Origin: Rhodeus uyekii
Lineage: Eukaryota > Chordata > Actinopteri > Cypriniformes > Acheilognathidae
NCBI GenBank assembly: GCA_037043235.1
Contig: JAWRVZ010000049.1
Coordinates: 4,124,501 to 4,188,500 of the forward strand
Length of the DNA: 64,000 bases
Direction: 5' to 3'
How positions within the stretch are numbered: position 1 is the first letter of the stretch; each line of letters begins with the position of its first letter. The position numbers were made by a program, and so were the translations under genes. Positions 44,468 through 56,900 of this stretch are shown in pieces. Below the pieces are notes generated by a model. The model ran no database searches and had not been told where the DNA came from. It saw only the letters and a program-made list of their open reading frames with translations.

Positions 44468-45653
44468 CTAGAAGAGATTATATAATAACAAATATGTATC
44501 TATTATGACAACTCTTGGAGAGATTGCCTTATTGTCAGAATAGATCTGCTACACTGTATCTGTACAGCAAGTACTGAGAGTTGCAACTGAAAATACATTC
44601 ACAGACATTGCTGTGATCATGCAAGACATGCTGATGCACACGTAACCTACATTAAATAACCCCCCAACAAAGCAGGAGAAATGAGAAAAGTGTAGAGCCC
44701 TCCCCGAAAATATTTTCTCCAGATAATTTAAAGGCTCTACAGAAAATGCAAATAAAGCTGCATAGTTGCACAGCTTTTCCGAGAGCGAGATAACACAACC
44801 CCCAACCAAGCAGATCTACAACAAAGACATGTTCTTTTTCCAAAGAGCCATGAAACCACGTGTTATAACATATATGTGTGCCTGGGCTACCTTGACAAAT
44901 GGTTTAATTCTAGTGGCCTTATGGCTTAACTCTATATTCATATGTAATGAATATTTTAGTTTCCTATTACTTTCTACTTCTGATGAATTACCTTGAATGA
45001 TATTATCAATATGTACACACATATTGAGTAAATTTAGTCTGTTTCCTTCTATCTCAGCAGAAACAGTAACTCAAAACATCTGATTATGTTATGCATTTAG
45101 TCATGGCATGACAAATCAAATCATATTTTGACACAGATGAGGTCATTATACTATAAGCATATTGTAGGATCCAGACTTCAAAAAATTCCTCAGTGCAAAT
45201 AAGAAACTCAAAATCATAAAAGTGCTCAAAAAGAACCTCAAAAGGACTCATCCCAGTTTGTTTAACTGATAAACAGATATTACATAGAACAAATGGCAGG
45301 GCTACTAACTTTGTCAATCCTTTAATTCCATGGTTTGCCAGTTGTGTTTTCAGATTAAACCCTCTTTTGGCGTTAAAAAATTATTGTAATGAGACACATG
45401 GTCAGTTATTATTTATGTCCAAAACAAGCATGTCTTAAACCAGACACTAATTTGTGTTGCTCTTGATAGATTGGAAATTATCTGGCTGTATCTGTGTTCT
45501 TTAATTTGCACTTCATCAGTAGATCATGCACAGAACTTTTATCCAGTTGGGACTTTTTTGGAATTGCACTCTCATGGTAATGTTAATTTAGTAAATGGTG
45601 CTAGATGCATTACTACTTCATTACTACTTAATTTGTTAATAATGAATACTCAC
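44468..45653. other. Intron of NLR copy C
   Basis: AT-rich. No exon or clear repeat was recognised. Confidence 0.35.
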
Positions 45654-47716
45654 AGAGCTATTCTGCAGTTGATCACAGCTGGTATCAGTCTTCTTCTCCC
45701 CTCATCTGATGTGTTGTATTTCTTGAGGTCCAGCTCATCCAGCACCTCCTCTGACATCTGAAGCATGTAGGCGATTGTTGAGCATTGAGCAGGAGAGAGT
45801 TTCTTCTCTGAGTGTTTGTCTGATTTCACAAACTCCTGAATCTCTCTGGACAGAGTCTGATCTTTCACTTCCAGCAGCCAGAGAAACAGATTGATAACTA
45901 CCATGTCCATCTCTGATCTTCTCTTTAATGTACTGTGTGGTTCTCCTGATACTCTCTGAGCTGTTCTCTATGTGTGTCAGTAGATCCTGTAAGAGTCTCT
46001 GATTGGATTCCAGTGAGACACCCAGCAGGAACCGCAGGAACAGATCCAGCTGTCCATTCACACTTCAAGCTCTATATACTGCTGATGCTAGTTGCTTATA
46101 TAGAGATACTTCATCAAACCTTTGAAAACCGAATTCATGCAGCGGCTCCATGTTCTTCAAGAAATAGCAGTAAAACACATGGAAAGCAGCAAGAAACTCC
46201 TGAATACTCAGATGAATGAAACTGTAGACTTTCCTCTGATGAATCACAGATTCCTCCTTAAAGATCTCAGTGCAAATCCCAGAATACACTGAGGCATCAG
46301 TGACGTCTATGCTGCTCTCAATCAGGTCCTCCTCATAGAACATCACATTGCCCTTCATCAGCTGTTTGAAAGCCACTTCAGCAAGTTTCACAATAACTTC
46401 TCTGTTGGACTGCAGGAGTTTCTCTGGATCTTTCTCTGCATACTTCTGATTCCTCATGTTGATCTGAATCAGCAGGAAGTGGATGTACATTTCAGTCAGA
46501 GTTTGAGGGATTTCTGCACTCAGATCTTCTTTCAGGAGCTTTTGAAGCACAGTGGATGAGATCCAGCAGAAGACGGGTATGTGGCACATGATGTGGAGGC
46601 TTCTTGCTCTTCTGATGTGTGAGATGATTCTGCTGGCTTGATGCTCATCACTGATTCTCTTCCTGAAATATTCCTCTTTCTGAGGCTCATTGAATCCCTG
46701 AATCTCTGTCAGACGGTTGATGTATTTGGAGGGGATCTGATTGGCTGCTGCTGGTCTGGAGGTGATCCAGATGAGAGCAGAGGGAAGCAGATCTCCTTTC
46801 ATGAGGTTTGACATCAACACACTCACTGATGAAGTCTCAGTCACATCAGAAACTTTCTGAGCATCTGAAAACATCAGTGTGATTCTGCTTTCATCCAGAC
46901 CATCAAAGATGAACACAACTTTACACTGCTCATAAATCTTTGAGTCCAGGGGTCTCATTTATAAAGTGTGCGTACGCACAAAACTGGGCTGGAAACGTAC
47001 GTACGCCAGTTTCCACGCAAAGGTTGTGATCAATAAAAACAAACTTGATGGGAGAATGTGCAGACCTTAAAGCAAACTTTGAGCTGTGCATTCGCACATT
47101 CTGTAGACAGAGGGAATTGGCAACACAGATGGTTAATTTTAGTTGCCATTTTTTACTTTTAAGCGTACGTAAACTTTTAGTAGGGATCCTACGCACAGTT
47201 TATAAATGAGACCCCAGATCTTGAAGTTCAGGATGAAAGTCCAGCAGAAGTTTGTGAAGACTGTACTGATGATCTCGAATCAAGTTCAGCTCTCGAAATG
47301 GAAGCACAAACATGAAATCTACATCTTGATTGGCTTTTCCCTCGGCCCAGTCCAGAATGAACTTCTGCACAGAGACGGTTTTCCCGATTCCAGCGATGCC
47401 TTTAGTAAGAACAGTCTTGATTTGGTCTTTCTCCTCACATCCTGGTTCATGTGAAGCTTTAAAGATGTCATTGCAGTTGATTGGAGTTTCTTGTGAGTGT
47501 TTTCTGGCTGTTTTCTCCATCTGTAAAACCTCATGTTCTTCATTCACTCCTTCTCTCTCTCCCTCTATAATGTAGAGTTGTGTGTAGATCATGTTCAGGA
47601 GGGTTTCATTCTCTTGGAGTTTCAGTCCCTCAAATAATTTCTCATACTTGTTCTTCATGCTGGTTTTGATTCGATCTTTGACTCTCTGTAGTTCATCATT
47701 CACTGGTTGATCGAGT
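45654..47716 (-). pseudogene. NLR copy C, interrupted FISNA-NACHT exon
   Basis: Without the insertion it would be 1795 nt, against 1842-1845 nt in B and A. FISNA and Walker A (GIAGIGKT) lie before the inserted element, and Walker B (VVFIFDGLDESR) lies after it in a different frame. Beyond the insertion the frame is open to the TGA at 46067, resumes, and is lost by the deletion near 45905-45920. Confidence 0.9.
46950..47214. mobile_element. 265-bp palindromic-ended TIR element inserted in NACHT
   Basis: The left end GGGTCTCATTTATAAA and right end TTTATAAATGAGACCC are perfect inverted repeats. GTGTGCGTACGCACA lies just inside on the left, and further CGTACGT motifs lie inside. The flanks are CAG at 46947-46949 and 47215-47217. 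Comparison with the uninterrupted copies B and A shows CAG once, so a 3-bp duplication is the simplest reading; the G/C run makes 1-4 bp possible. It is non-autonomous, with no transposase. The family is not named. Confidence 0.85.
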
Positions 47717-48296
47717 CTGTTCAGAGATTCTGTAAGTCGTGTTTTTCAGAGAGAAGTTGCTTCGGTGTTGATCTAATCTGCTGAAATAAAAGGAGAACTG
47801 ATTACAGAATATGATAAACTTTTTTGTGTCAATCAAATGTTTTATAAATATGGGATCTAAAAGGTACAAAAATATTCCTTGAGAACTATAATGTCCATCG
47901 GTGTCATCATATCTTTCACATTGAATGAATATGTGGAGTGAATGAAAACCACAACACTCCAAAATCAGAATCAAGCTGCTCAAATTACAATTCACCAATA
48001 TAAAAGAAAACATTTGTATTTACAAACATGTATCTGTTTGTTCAACTTGCTGTCCATTCACCTAATTCTGAGTTTTGTACACACAAACTGAAAGCCACTT
48101 GGTTGTTGATAGTAACAGATTCATGGATAATTGCACGCATTTATTATCATCGTGGGATTAAATTCATCCCATGGCAACAAAGTATGTGTAACTCTGAAAC
48201 ATGCAGAGCATGCACAATTTATTCAAATAATAAAGTATGTGATGACTTTTCTGTAAATTAAAATGAGATTCTTGCATTAATAAATTAGTACCTCAC

Positions 48297-48442
48297 CTGG
48301 GGTCAGAGGTCACGGGTTCATCACTGAATAAAGGAGGAAGATGCAGTGATCTGTCACTCTTCATAGACACACAACTGGGTTCTGGAGATGAAGATCTCTT
48401 CCTCTTCTCTCTGTTCTCCATAATGAGAAACTGACTTCAGTC
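48297..48442 (-). pseudogene. NLR copy C, first coding exon
   Basis: ATG at 48421, then MENREKRKRSSSPEPSCVSM and LHLPPLFSDEPVTSDPR, donor GTGAGG. It is intact. Joined to the FISNA exon it reads on to a stop inside the insertion (see findings). Confidence 0.75.
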
Positions 48443-48966
48443 CTGCCTATGGAAACAGAGAACAAATCATACAATTATGAACAATAACAGAGATTTCTGT
48501 GCTTTCAACTGTATAGTTTGTATACTTTTCTAAGGACTAATAGTTGTTCTCCCTCCACAATATTGAGTTTCATTGTGAAACAATCAGATACAAAAAACAA
48601 CAACTATGAATCACATCAACACCGATTTCACTGTCACCATTTGATTCCAACAGGTTTATTTTAATTTTTTGTTAAGTGTCCACCACCGGTTGAGTTCTGC
48701 CCTAAATATTTTAGATAAAGGAAGATAATTATGTATATATGATCTAGATAAAGGAGTTTAATCTTCCAGACAGATAAAGAGAAATCTGAAAGTCAATGTT
48801 CAGCTCCGATCTGAATTCAATCTAAGAAACTTTCATTGGGGTCCAATGAAACCCATATGACTATTTAAATAACCACTATAGTGGTAGTGGCAGTAGAGTT
48901 ATTTTATTTGTTAATTAATTTTATTAAATGAGCACTAATATGAAAAATATAAATAAATTAACTTAC

Positions 48967-49090
48967 CTTGATTATTAATGCCGTTTCGAGATTTGTAAAG
49001 GAGATTTTGTATTTCCAAACAATCGTTTTCACTTTCGGTTTCGACACATGCGTTTCCTCGGACTGCGCATGCGTAGTGCTTGTGTTTCAG
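48967..49090 (-). promoter_or_regulatory. Putative 5' exon and promoter of NLR copy C
   Basis: Donor TCAAG|GTAAGT at 48967/48966. On the minus strand GAAACCGAAAGTGAAA (49042-49027) contains two overlapping GAAANNGAAA cores, an ISRE/IRF-type site. TGCGCATGCG (49064-49073) and GCGCATGCG at 49090-49098 are NRF1-like. The layout is the same as for copy A, so the pseudogene retains promoter-like sequence. Confidence 0.5.
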
Positions 49091-49639
49091 CGCATGCGTT
49101 CAATGTCTGAGTGGTAAAACAAACAGGCTTTGCTCTCGTGACTCAAAAGTCATCTGAGGTCTGAGTCTCTCACTCCCTTCAGCAGATAGAGTTCTTCACA
49201 CGGAAGATTTGTGTACACTTAAATAAAAAAGCAGAAAATAAATCAGTCATTTAACTAATTCAAAGCACCTTGTTAATAAAGGTTCACAGCTCGTACTGAA
49301 CCACTGATTAATTAGTTAATTGCTGACACTCGCAATACAATGTCTGGATACTTCAGGAGAAAGACTTGATTTCACACTCACGGGCTGAAGTTGCAGTCGA
49401 TTTCTTCCACACTGAATGAAGAAATTATGATGAACTTCTGATGTAAGCTTGACTGAGTCTACGAGGAAGTTTTACTAATTCTAACTTGAGACCCTAGACA
49501 AAGTTCCCATGGCGTTCCAGCAAACAGGAGAAGACGGGAAGAAGAGAAGCAGCGCACACCTCTCGAGTTTGGCTTGACTATGAGGAAGTGCAACTTCTTA
49601 AGCAGGAAAAGTTCCTTAGTTTGGATGCGACTCACTTAT

Positions 49640-50130
49640 AATAATAAATAATTCATTACATTTATATAGCGCTTTATCAAAGTCTCTCAAAGTCGCTTTA
49701 CATGGAAGGGGGAATCTCCTCAACCGCAACTAGAGTGCAGCATCCACCTGGATGATGCGACGGCAGCCATATTGCACCAGAACGCTCACCACACACTAGC
49801 TTTATTGGTGGAGAGGAGACAGAGTGATGATGCAGCCAATCAGAGAAAGGGGATGGTTAGGAAGCCATGATGGACAAATTTGGCCAGAATGCCGGGGTTA
49901 CACCCCTACTCTTGCGAAAGACATTCTGGGATTTTTAATGACCACAGAGAGTCAGGACCTCGGTTTATCGTCTCATCCGAATGACGGTGCTCATTTCAGT
50001 ACAGTGTCCCCGTCACTATACTGGGGCGGTAGGACTCACATAGACCAGAGGGTGAGCACCCCCTGCTGGCCTCCTAACACCACTTCCAGCAGCAATCAGT
50101 CTCCCATCCAGGAAACGACCACACACATCC
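49640..50130 (-). mobile_element. SINE-like repeat, inverse copy
   Basis: In reverse orientation it shares ATTCAGGACCTCGGTTTA-type, CTATACTGGGGC, GTGAGCACCCCCTGCTGGCC and CTCCCATCCAGG motifs with 10863-11300. It also has TTTATATAGCGCTTTATCAA at its outer end. Boundaries are approximate. Confidence 0.5.
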
Positions 50131-50971
50131 CCGCTTAGCTTTTGTGAGCAACCAGTCGTAGGCTAGAGGGTGACATTGCTGCCGGCAAATTGCAGTAATC
50201 AGACAGATTAATGTAACAAGCAGACAATCCACTTTAATAATGCAATATTTGTCTTAAAATCCGCCATAGAAACCTGCAGGTGTGATTAAAATTATGCGCA
50301 ATATCTGCAATCCCGCGCCAACATTCAGGTTATGTAACTGAAACAAGTGTGTGTGTGTGTGTGTTATCCTGCTACATGAAGATCCGTTTCTTCCTTTTTC
50401 ATGGGAAAAACTATTACTCCAGCTGTAGCTGCAGGATACAGGCAGCAGTTTTCCATGACACAGTCCAGATCTTTCTCAATGTTAAAAACCTGTTTTCCAT
50501 GACACAAAGCGCACGTGTTTTTCTGTCAAATTGCACCCTTCGACGGGTCAGTGTTCAATAACACACTTGCAGCGCTTGTGAACTGTGGTTTGTGCAATAC
50601 AAATACACACGAGTATCGCACATTTTTCAGTCACCTTTATGTTTATGACACTATAGTACAATTTACACAAATGTAAAGTCAAACCAAAACCCCTGAGTCA
50701 GTGATGATCACATTTACCACCATAAACCTTAATTTAACCCGAAACAAAATCAAGAATTCCCTGAATACTGAATCCATACTTTAGTGATTATGCAAAAATA
50801 GATTATTTCAACAACTCCAACAGAAATACTTCTCGTTTAACAGCGTTTCACTGTTATTATCATGATACATCAAACCCTCATGAAGTCCATAATGTGCTGC
50901 TGAGAATCAGAGGAACATCTTCATTGGTCGCTCCGCAATGACAGTCATTATCAACGGCCGGTGTGAGCCTG
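50131..50971. other. Spacer and probable 3' UTR of txndc11
   Basis: A short GT run lies at 50347-50364. Nothing else was recognised. The part nearest 50971 should be txndc11 3' UTR. Confidence 0.35.
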
Positions 50972-53900
50972 TCAGGAGGAAGCCTCGCACTTCCCTTCCT
51001 GCGAGTCTGCCGGCTGCGGGTCTGTGTCTCTCAGAGCGGTCAGCAGCACTTTGAGGAGCGAGTTCTCCTTCAGCAGATCCTCAGACGCCTCGGCCAGCTC
51101 CTGCAGCCGTTGAACGCTGTCGGCCAGCTGACGCCTCTTCTCCCGGTACAGCGCCTCCACACGCCCGCTCTGCGCCTGCAGCTCGGCATTCTGGGAGTCC
51201 AGCGTGTGCAGCGTGAGGCGGCGGTTCTCCCTCCACAGGACGGCCAGCTGCTGAGTGAGGCGCTCTCGGAGCCGATGCAGGGAAAACACCTGCTGCTGCA
51301 GCCTGTGAAGCTCCGCCCCTCCGGCTGACTCCTCCCAGGGGGCGTGGCTAGTGTGCTGCAGGACGAATCGCAGCAGGTTCGGGACCGTCATGGGCGTGTT
51401 CTCGGGAAACTTCACACTCATCTGCTTCCTGTGGGAGACAGCCATGATTTAGAGGAGAGTGAGAGAATATTTTCACAGCATGAAAAAGACTCATGTTTCT
51501 GAACCTGTGTCGGGGGAAGAAGAGCACGGAGGGAAGATGATCCACCATAAACTCCCAGGGCAGATCATTACGGCCAACATTCACTCTGGAAACGACAAGA
51601 ACACAAACACTAACTGAGAGTAAGAAAGGCACATTATTATTACGGCAGGTAAGTGCTAAATATGCTGTGATGGGAAGCGTTTGCAGGTGCAGTTCCACAC
51701 CTGGCCACCGTGAGGGCGCTGTTTCCCTGGAACAGACGGGCCAGCTGCAGGAACACGTGATTGAGAAGCGTGCAGAACCCGCACCAGGCCGAATAATACA
51801 ACAGCAGCACATCCTGATGAGAGAGAACAGCACAGTTACTGTCGTTCTTGCTGTGAACAGACCTCTACTCTAAATACTTCATCTTCTTTGCTGCATTAGG
51901 CCGACTGTGTGCTGTGTATCCCTTGTGCTCTCTTTACATTAAATAAAAGCATTAAAAAGGAGAGCGGCACTCACCCTCTGAGAGTCCATGACGGTGTCCA
52001 GGAAGCTGTCTGAGGTCACTTCCTGTATGAGGGGCTGAGTGTGCTGCTGTGGTTTGTGTCCCATCAGGTGTCTATGTAAAGGACTGAAAGACACGCTGAA
52101 GTTCTGGATGAAGTCTTCTGCTCGACACAGAGAGAACACAGTTACTGGGGCAGTGTGACGTGCGTTTGTGAGTGTGAGTAAGTGTTTGTACCCAGTGAGT
52201 CGGTGTGCTTGAGCACATAGTGCGTCTCGTCTCTGAGGTTGATGATGGTGATGAAGGGCAGGCTGCTGTGGTTGCCAGACGCCCCGAGTCTTTGCGCCAG
52301 CGGCCAGTTGAGCTGTGCGTCCAGCAGGTAGAAGCGCAGCGTCTTGTTGGTGCGGCACTGCAGGCCAGCGATGGAGTCCAGCGGGCAGGAGCGAGGCCTC
52401 GGGACGCTCCCGCAGCAGGCGCTGACCCGGCTGAATGGACTGTACGAGCTCTGGACGCTCCTGCAGGAGGTGCTGGAGAGCTGCCCCAGATACAGAGCCA
52501 GATCCCAGCAGTGAGAGGCGGGGGCCGGGGGGCTGACGCACAGATCACAGATGCGGGTGTCACCGCTGGAGTCAGCAGACGATACCAGCAGCGACTGACA
52601 GCAGCGCAGGACGGCAGACGCACCGAGCTCAGCGCCGCAGCAGGACTGATAACGCAACGCCACATCAGTCACCTGACAGACAGAACACAGTCACGTGATC
52701 CTCAAACACAAACACTTCATTGCCAAACATCTGCTAGATCAACAACATATAGGGCTGGACGATATAAACCTCTTTGTAAAAAAGTTGAGATTTTGGAGAT
52801 TTGCAGATATTGTCTCCATCGCGGTGGATGGAAAGTCAGTAGATCCACCTATTTACAGTCTAGAGCCAACTCGCTTACTTTAGGCATTGTTTTAGGGATA
52901 AGCTTTGAGAGTTAATCTCAAGTAATCTAAAGCAAACAGTCTGTATGGAATTATGAACCGTTAAAGTATAAACTTCACTCAGAGCCCATAATAAAGCAAC
53001 CTCTACAAGGACTGTATCTGTGTGTGCACAGCACAGCTCAAACACGTCCGGTGATTTGCAGGTCATACTGAAGCAGTCTCACTCTGAATAGGCTCAATCC
53101 CCTTGAAGGCTAGAGAGAGGACATCCCTTCCCAGCAGGAGAGGCCAGGACTGGTCACACAGCAGCTGGATTATCAGCCAAAATATCCCAGTCAAGTTCAG
53201 GACTATTAGTATGACTGAGGGACCACATTTTCTCGCTCTTTTAGAGTTGGTACGATCAGACTTAGTTGGGGAAACACACAGCAGTGCATGTTAGACAGCC
53301 TCATGTCCTGTCCCGGCAGCGCAGGAGCAAATCCTGTCCCGATGGGGATGCCTGTCCCGGCAGCGCAAGAGCAAATCCTGTCCTGATGGGGATGCCTGTC
53401 CCGGCAGCGCAGGAGCAAATCCTGTCCCGATGGGGATGCCTGTCCCGGCAGCGCAAGAGCAAATCCTGTCCTGATGGGGATGCCTGTCCCGGCAGCGCAG
53501 GAGCAAATCCTGTCCTGATGGGGATGCCTGCCCCGGCAGCGCAAGAGCAAATCCTGTCCTGATGGGGATTCCTGCCCCGGCAGCGCAGGAGCAAATCCTG
53601 TCCTGATGGGGATGCCTGTCCCGGCAGCGCAGGAGCAAATCCTGTCCTGATGGGGATGCCTGTCCCGGCAGCGCAGGAGCAAATCCTGTCCCGATGGGGA
53701 TGCCTGTCCCGGCAGCGCAAGAGCAAATCCTGTCCCGATGGGGATGCCTGTCCCGGCAGCACAGGAGCAAATCCTGTCCCGATGGGGATGCCTGTCCCGG
53801 CAGCGCAAGAGCAAATCCTGTCCTGATGGGGATGCCTGTCCCGGCAGCGCAGGAGCAAATCCTGTCCTGATGGGGATGCCTGCCCCGGCAGCGCAAGAGC

Positions 53901-56900
53901 AAATCCTGTCCTGATGGGGATGCCTGCCCCGGCAGCGCAAGAGCAAATCCTGTCCTGATGGGGATGCCTGCCCCGGCAGCGCAGGAGCAAATCCTGTCCT
54001 GATGGGGATGCCTGTCCCGGCAGCGCAGGAGCAAATCCTGTCCCGATGGGGATGCCTGTCCCGGCAGCGCAGGAGCAAATCCTGTCCCGATGGGGATGCC
54101 TGTCCTGGCAGCGCAGGAGCAAATCCTGTCCCGATGGGGATGCCTGCCCCGGCAGCGCAAGAGCAAATCCTGTCCCGATAGGATCCTGTCCCGGCAGCGC
54201 AGGAGAGGTGGAGGACAAGGATGCGCAGTGACTCACCACCGACAGCTTGGCCATGGGGTTTGGTCATTCCAAATCTCCCAGTTCTGTGAACGCCCATCTT
54301 AGAGGAACCTTTAACAGGCCCCTAATGAGAAGGGTTGGTCCCAGAATCACCTCGTGACTGCGATGCACGCAGACTGCGTGACTGCGAATCAGCAGCTTGA
54401 TGGGGAAGTGTGAGATTGCAACCTCTTGCCATCAAATAATTCCCTCTCTTCTGGATGAGATGGCCAGTCGATAAAAGTTCATTACATCTCAATAAGCTCC
54501 AATTCTTCTAGACTGGAGACTCAGACCACTGAAAGGTCTATAAGGATTAGGAGGAAGGATAGCATCCTCTTCATCTTCCTCTGAGGTGAGCATCCGTCTC
54601 ATCCTCTTCCTCCTATTTCTTGAGATATTTGCTTCAAAGAGGGGAGGAAGTTCAGGAGAGACCTCATCCATCTCAGGGAGACTCGGGTCTCCTTCAGTCA
54701 CGACCGCGACTCATACCCAACACACCTTAACGGGATCTGAGTGCGGGAAACACTCGAGATTAACGAACGCAGCCTGTGTAGGTCTAACTCCCAAACACAC
54801 AGAGAGTGAGAGTCCTTAGAAGAAACCAAAGAGATATATATCAGGGAGGCGGGACTTGGTGATTGATCCATCAACTGACAGACGTGGTGTAACTGGTGCT
54901 TCCAGATTGGTCACAACTGAGGCGATATATTCTCATGGTGAGATGCCGAACTACTGTTTGAAAGAGACTAATGAGTAGCTTTCCCGTAACACTAAAAACC
55001 TCTCATAATCATATTGTTTACTCAGGTGTGGGTAACTTAAAAATCATACAATTATTTTACAAAAATATTGTTAAATGATAAACCCATAAAACATGGATTA
55101 GATTTTATGATGTTATAACATTGGTTCACTGCACCTGGTTGAGCAGCTGATTGGCTGTAAGGGGATTGTGTGGGAGGAAGGTCAGGAGGGCGGGGCCTTT
55201 CTGTAGCTCCGCCTCCAGTGAGTAACTCTTTGCTCCCGTTGGCTGAATCCAGTGAACAATGCTTTCTCTGTTCTCAAACACCCAATCACAGACGGCCTGC
55301 GCGGTGAAGTTCCTCTGCGCTCGCGGGAAAACCTGCATTCAGACACAGTTATATTTCACTATATGATGAATGCATCATCAGAATGAGTGTGTGATCATTA
55401 ACTCACCAGCGAGCTGTTCAAATGGCGGTGTAAATAAACACCTTCGTCTTCCCTGAGTGAAACGCCCTCTGCCACCGCCTGATTGGTCACCACAGCAAAC
55501 CGCACCGCCCCCCGGTGATCTGCACCAATCAGAAGGCAGCGTGTCAGACCTCATAGCTTGTGCATTAGTGATCTGTGAGGAATGAGAGTGGCAGTACCTC
55601 GTCTGAGCGCGTGTAGAGAAGATAACAGGAAACTGATGTAACCGTCAGGCTGAGGAGATGTATTAAACTGGAAATAACCCACCACACCCTGCTGGAGCAC
55701 ACACACACACACACACACAAATACATTTTTCAGAAGATCTCACACCTTCGCCAAAGTTTCTAAGATTTATGAAAGTAAATGCTTATTAGATATTCAAAGA
55801 CGGTAGATGATAAAATGTGTGAGTGTGATTGTAAGAGAGTATGTGTGTGAGAGCACGAGACTGAGTGAGTGGGTTTGTGAGAGTGAGCGTGCATAGAAAA
55901 GTGTGTGTGAGTGAATAGAGGAGTGTGAGAGGGAGGGAGTGCATAAAAGAGTGTGTGTGTGTGCGTGCGTGTGTGTGTACCTGGTGATGTGTGAGGAAGG
56001 TGTGCAGGGCTCTACGGGTGGGCAGGTATGTTAGTGGAGTAGAAACCCTCTGAATGAAGCTCTCCAGATACTCAGACTGAACCGGACCTCTGTACTCGAT
56101 TGGACCGAACCTCAACACACACACACACACAGGTGGTTATTATGTGCGTTTATGATAGTGAACACAAGCTTGCGTGACTGTAACCCAGAGTTTACCTCCA
56201 GTAGTAAAGATGAATGACTGGATACTGGAAGAAGCTCTTCTGCTTTCGGCATTTGCCCTGATGCCACCAACAGTTCACGGCTACAAACCGCACCTGCTCA
56301 CACAGGAAACGCATCATCACAGACACTTTTATAAAGGACTTTTGTTCTTCATTACTGAATGTTATGAAATGCTGGATGTATGTGAGAAATGTACATGTAA
56401 TGTTCAGTATCATCTCACCTCTCTCGCCAGCCGCAGCGCCACCTGCTGGATGTGCTGTCGTGCATTGATGGAGTGAGCGCACCAGGGGGCGTAGTAGAAC
56501 ACCACCACAATATCAGCATCCTCCCGCAGACGATCCGCTTCCTCTAACTGACCCAGGAACAGATCCACCACTGGAACCTCTGCAGGGAAAAACCGCACTG
56601 GAGTACGAGCCAACGCCACCACGTTCTTCGCCCGGCTGACAGAGAGAGACAGAGAGAGAAATGTTACGGTCGCATGTTTACCCGCAGGCGATCAGTGTGA
56701 GGTTACGGTCGCATGTTTACCCGCAGGCGATCAGTGTGAGATTACGGTCGCATGTTTACCCGCAGGCGATCAGTGTGATGTTACGGTCGCATGTTTACCC
56801 GCAGGCGATCAGTGTGATGTTAGGGTTGCATGTTTACCCTCAGGCGATCAGTGTGATGTTACGGTCGCATGTTTACCCGCAGGCGATGAGTGTGATGTTA

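Larger units (their letters stand above)
42541..48421 (-). pseudogene. NLR copy C: disrupted FISNA-NACHT-LRR-B30.2 gene
   Basis: The exon layout matches copy B: 48421-48297 (N-terminal), 47716-45654 (FISNA-NACHT, with insertion), 44467-44294 and 43453-43280 (LRR), 43204-43158 (linker, VDHGREIMMTAGVQK) and from 43076 (B30.2). Four lesions are visible. A 265-bp TIR element sits in the NACHT exon (268 bp net). An in-frame TGA lies at 46067-46065. A deletion near 45905-45920 shifts the frame before INLFLWLLEVKDQTLS. A CA-tract expansion in B30.2 shifts the frame again, and the end of B30.2 after SVSL is replaced by unrelated GT-rich sequence. No FIIND-CARD follows. Splice sites of all six exons remain usable, so it could still be transcribed. 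Confidence 0.85.

Noticed and set aside
52205..52915. 236-aa plus-strand frame
   Set aside because: Shadow of the GC-rich txndc11 exon 52672-52192 on the opposite strand.
53206..54297. Three overlapping minus-strand frames of 291-363 aa
   Set aside because: They are the same 44-bp minisatellite read in three frames, within txndc11 intron 7.
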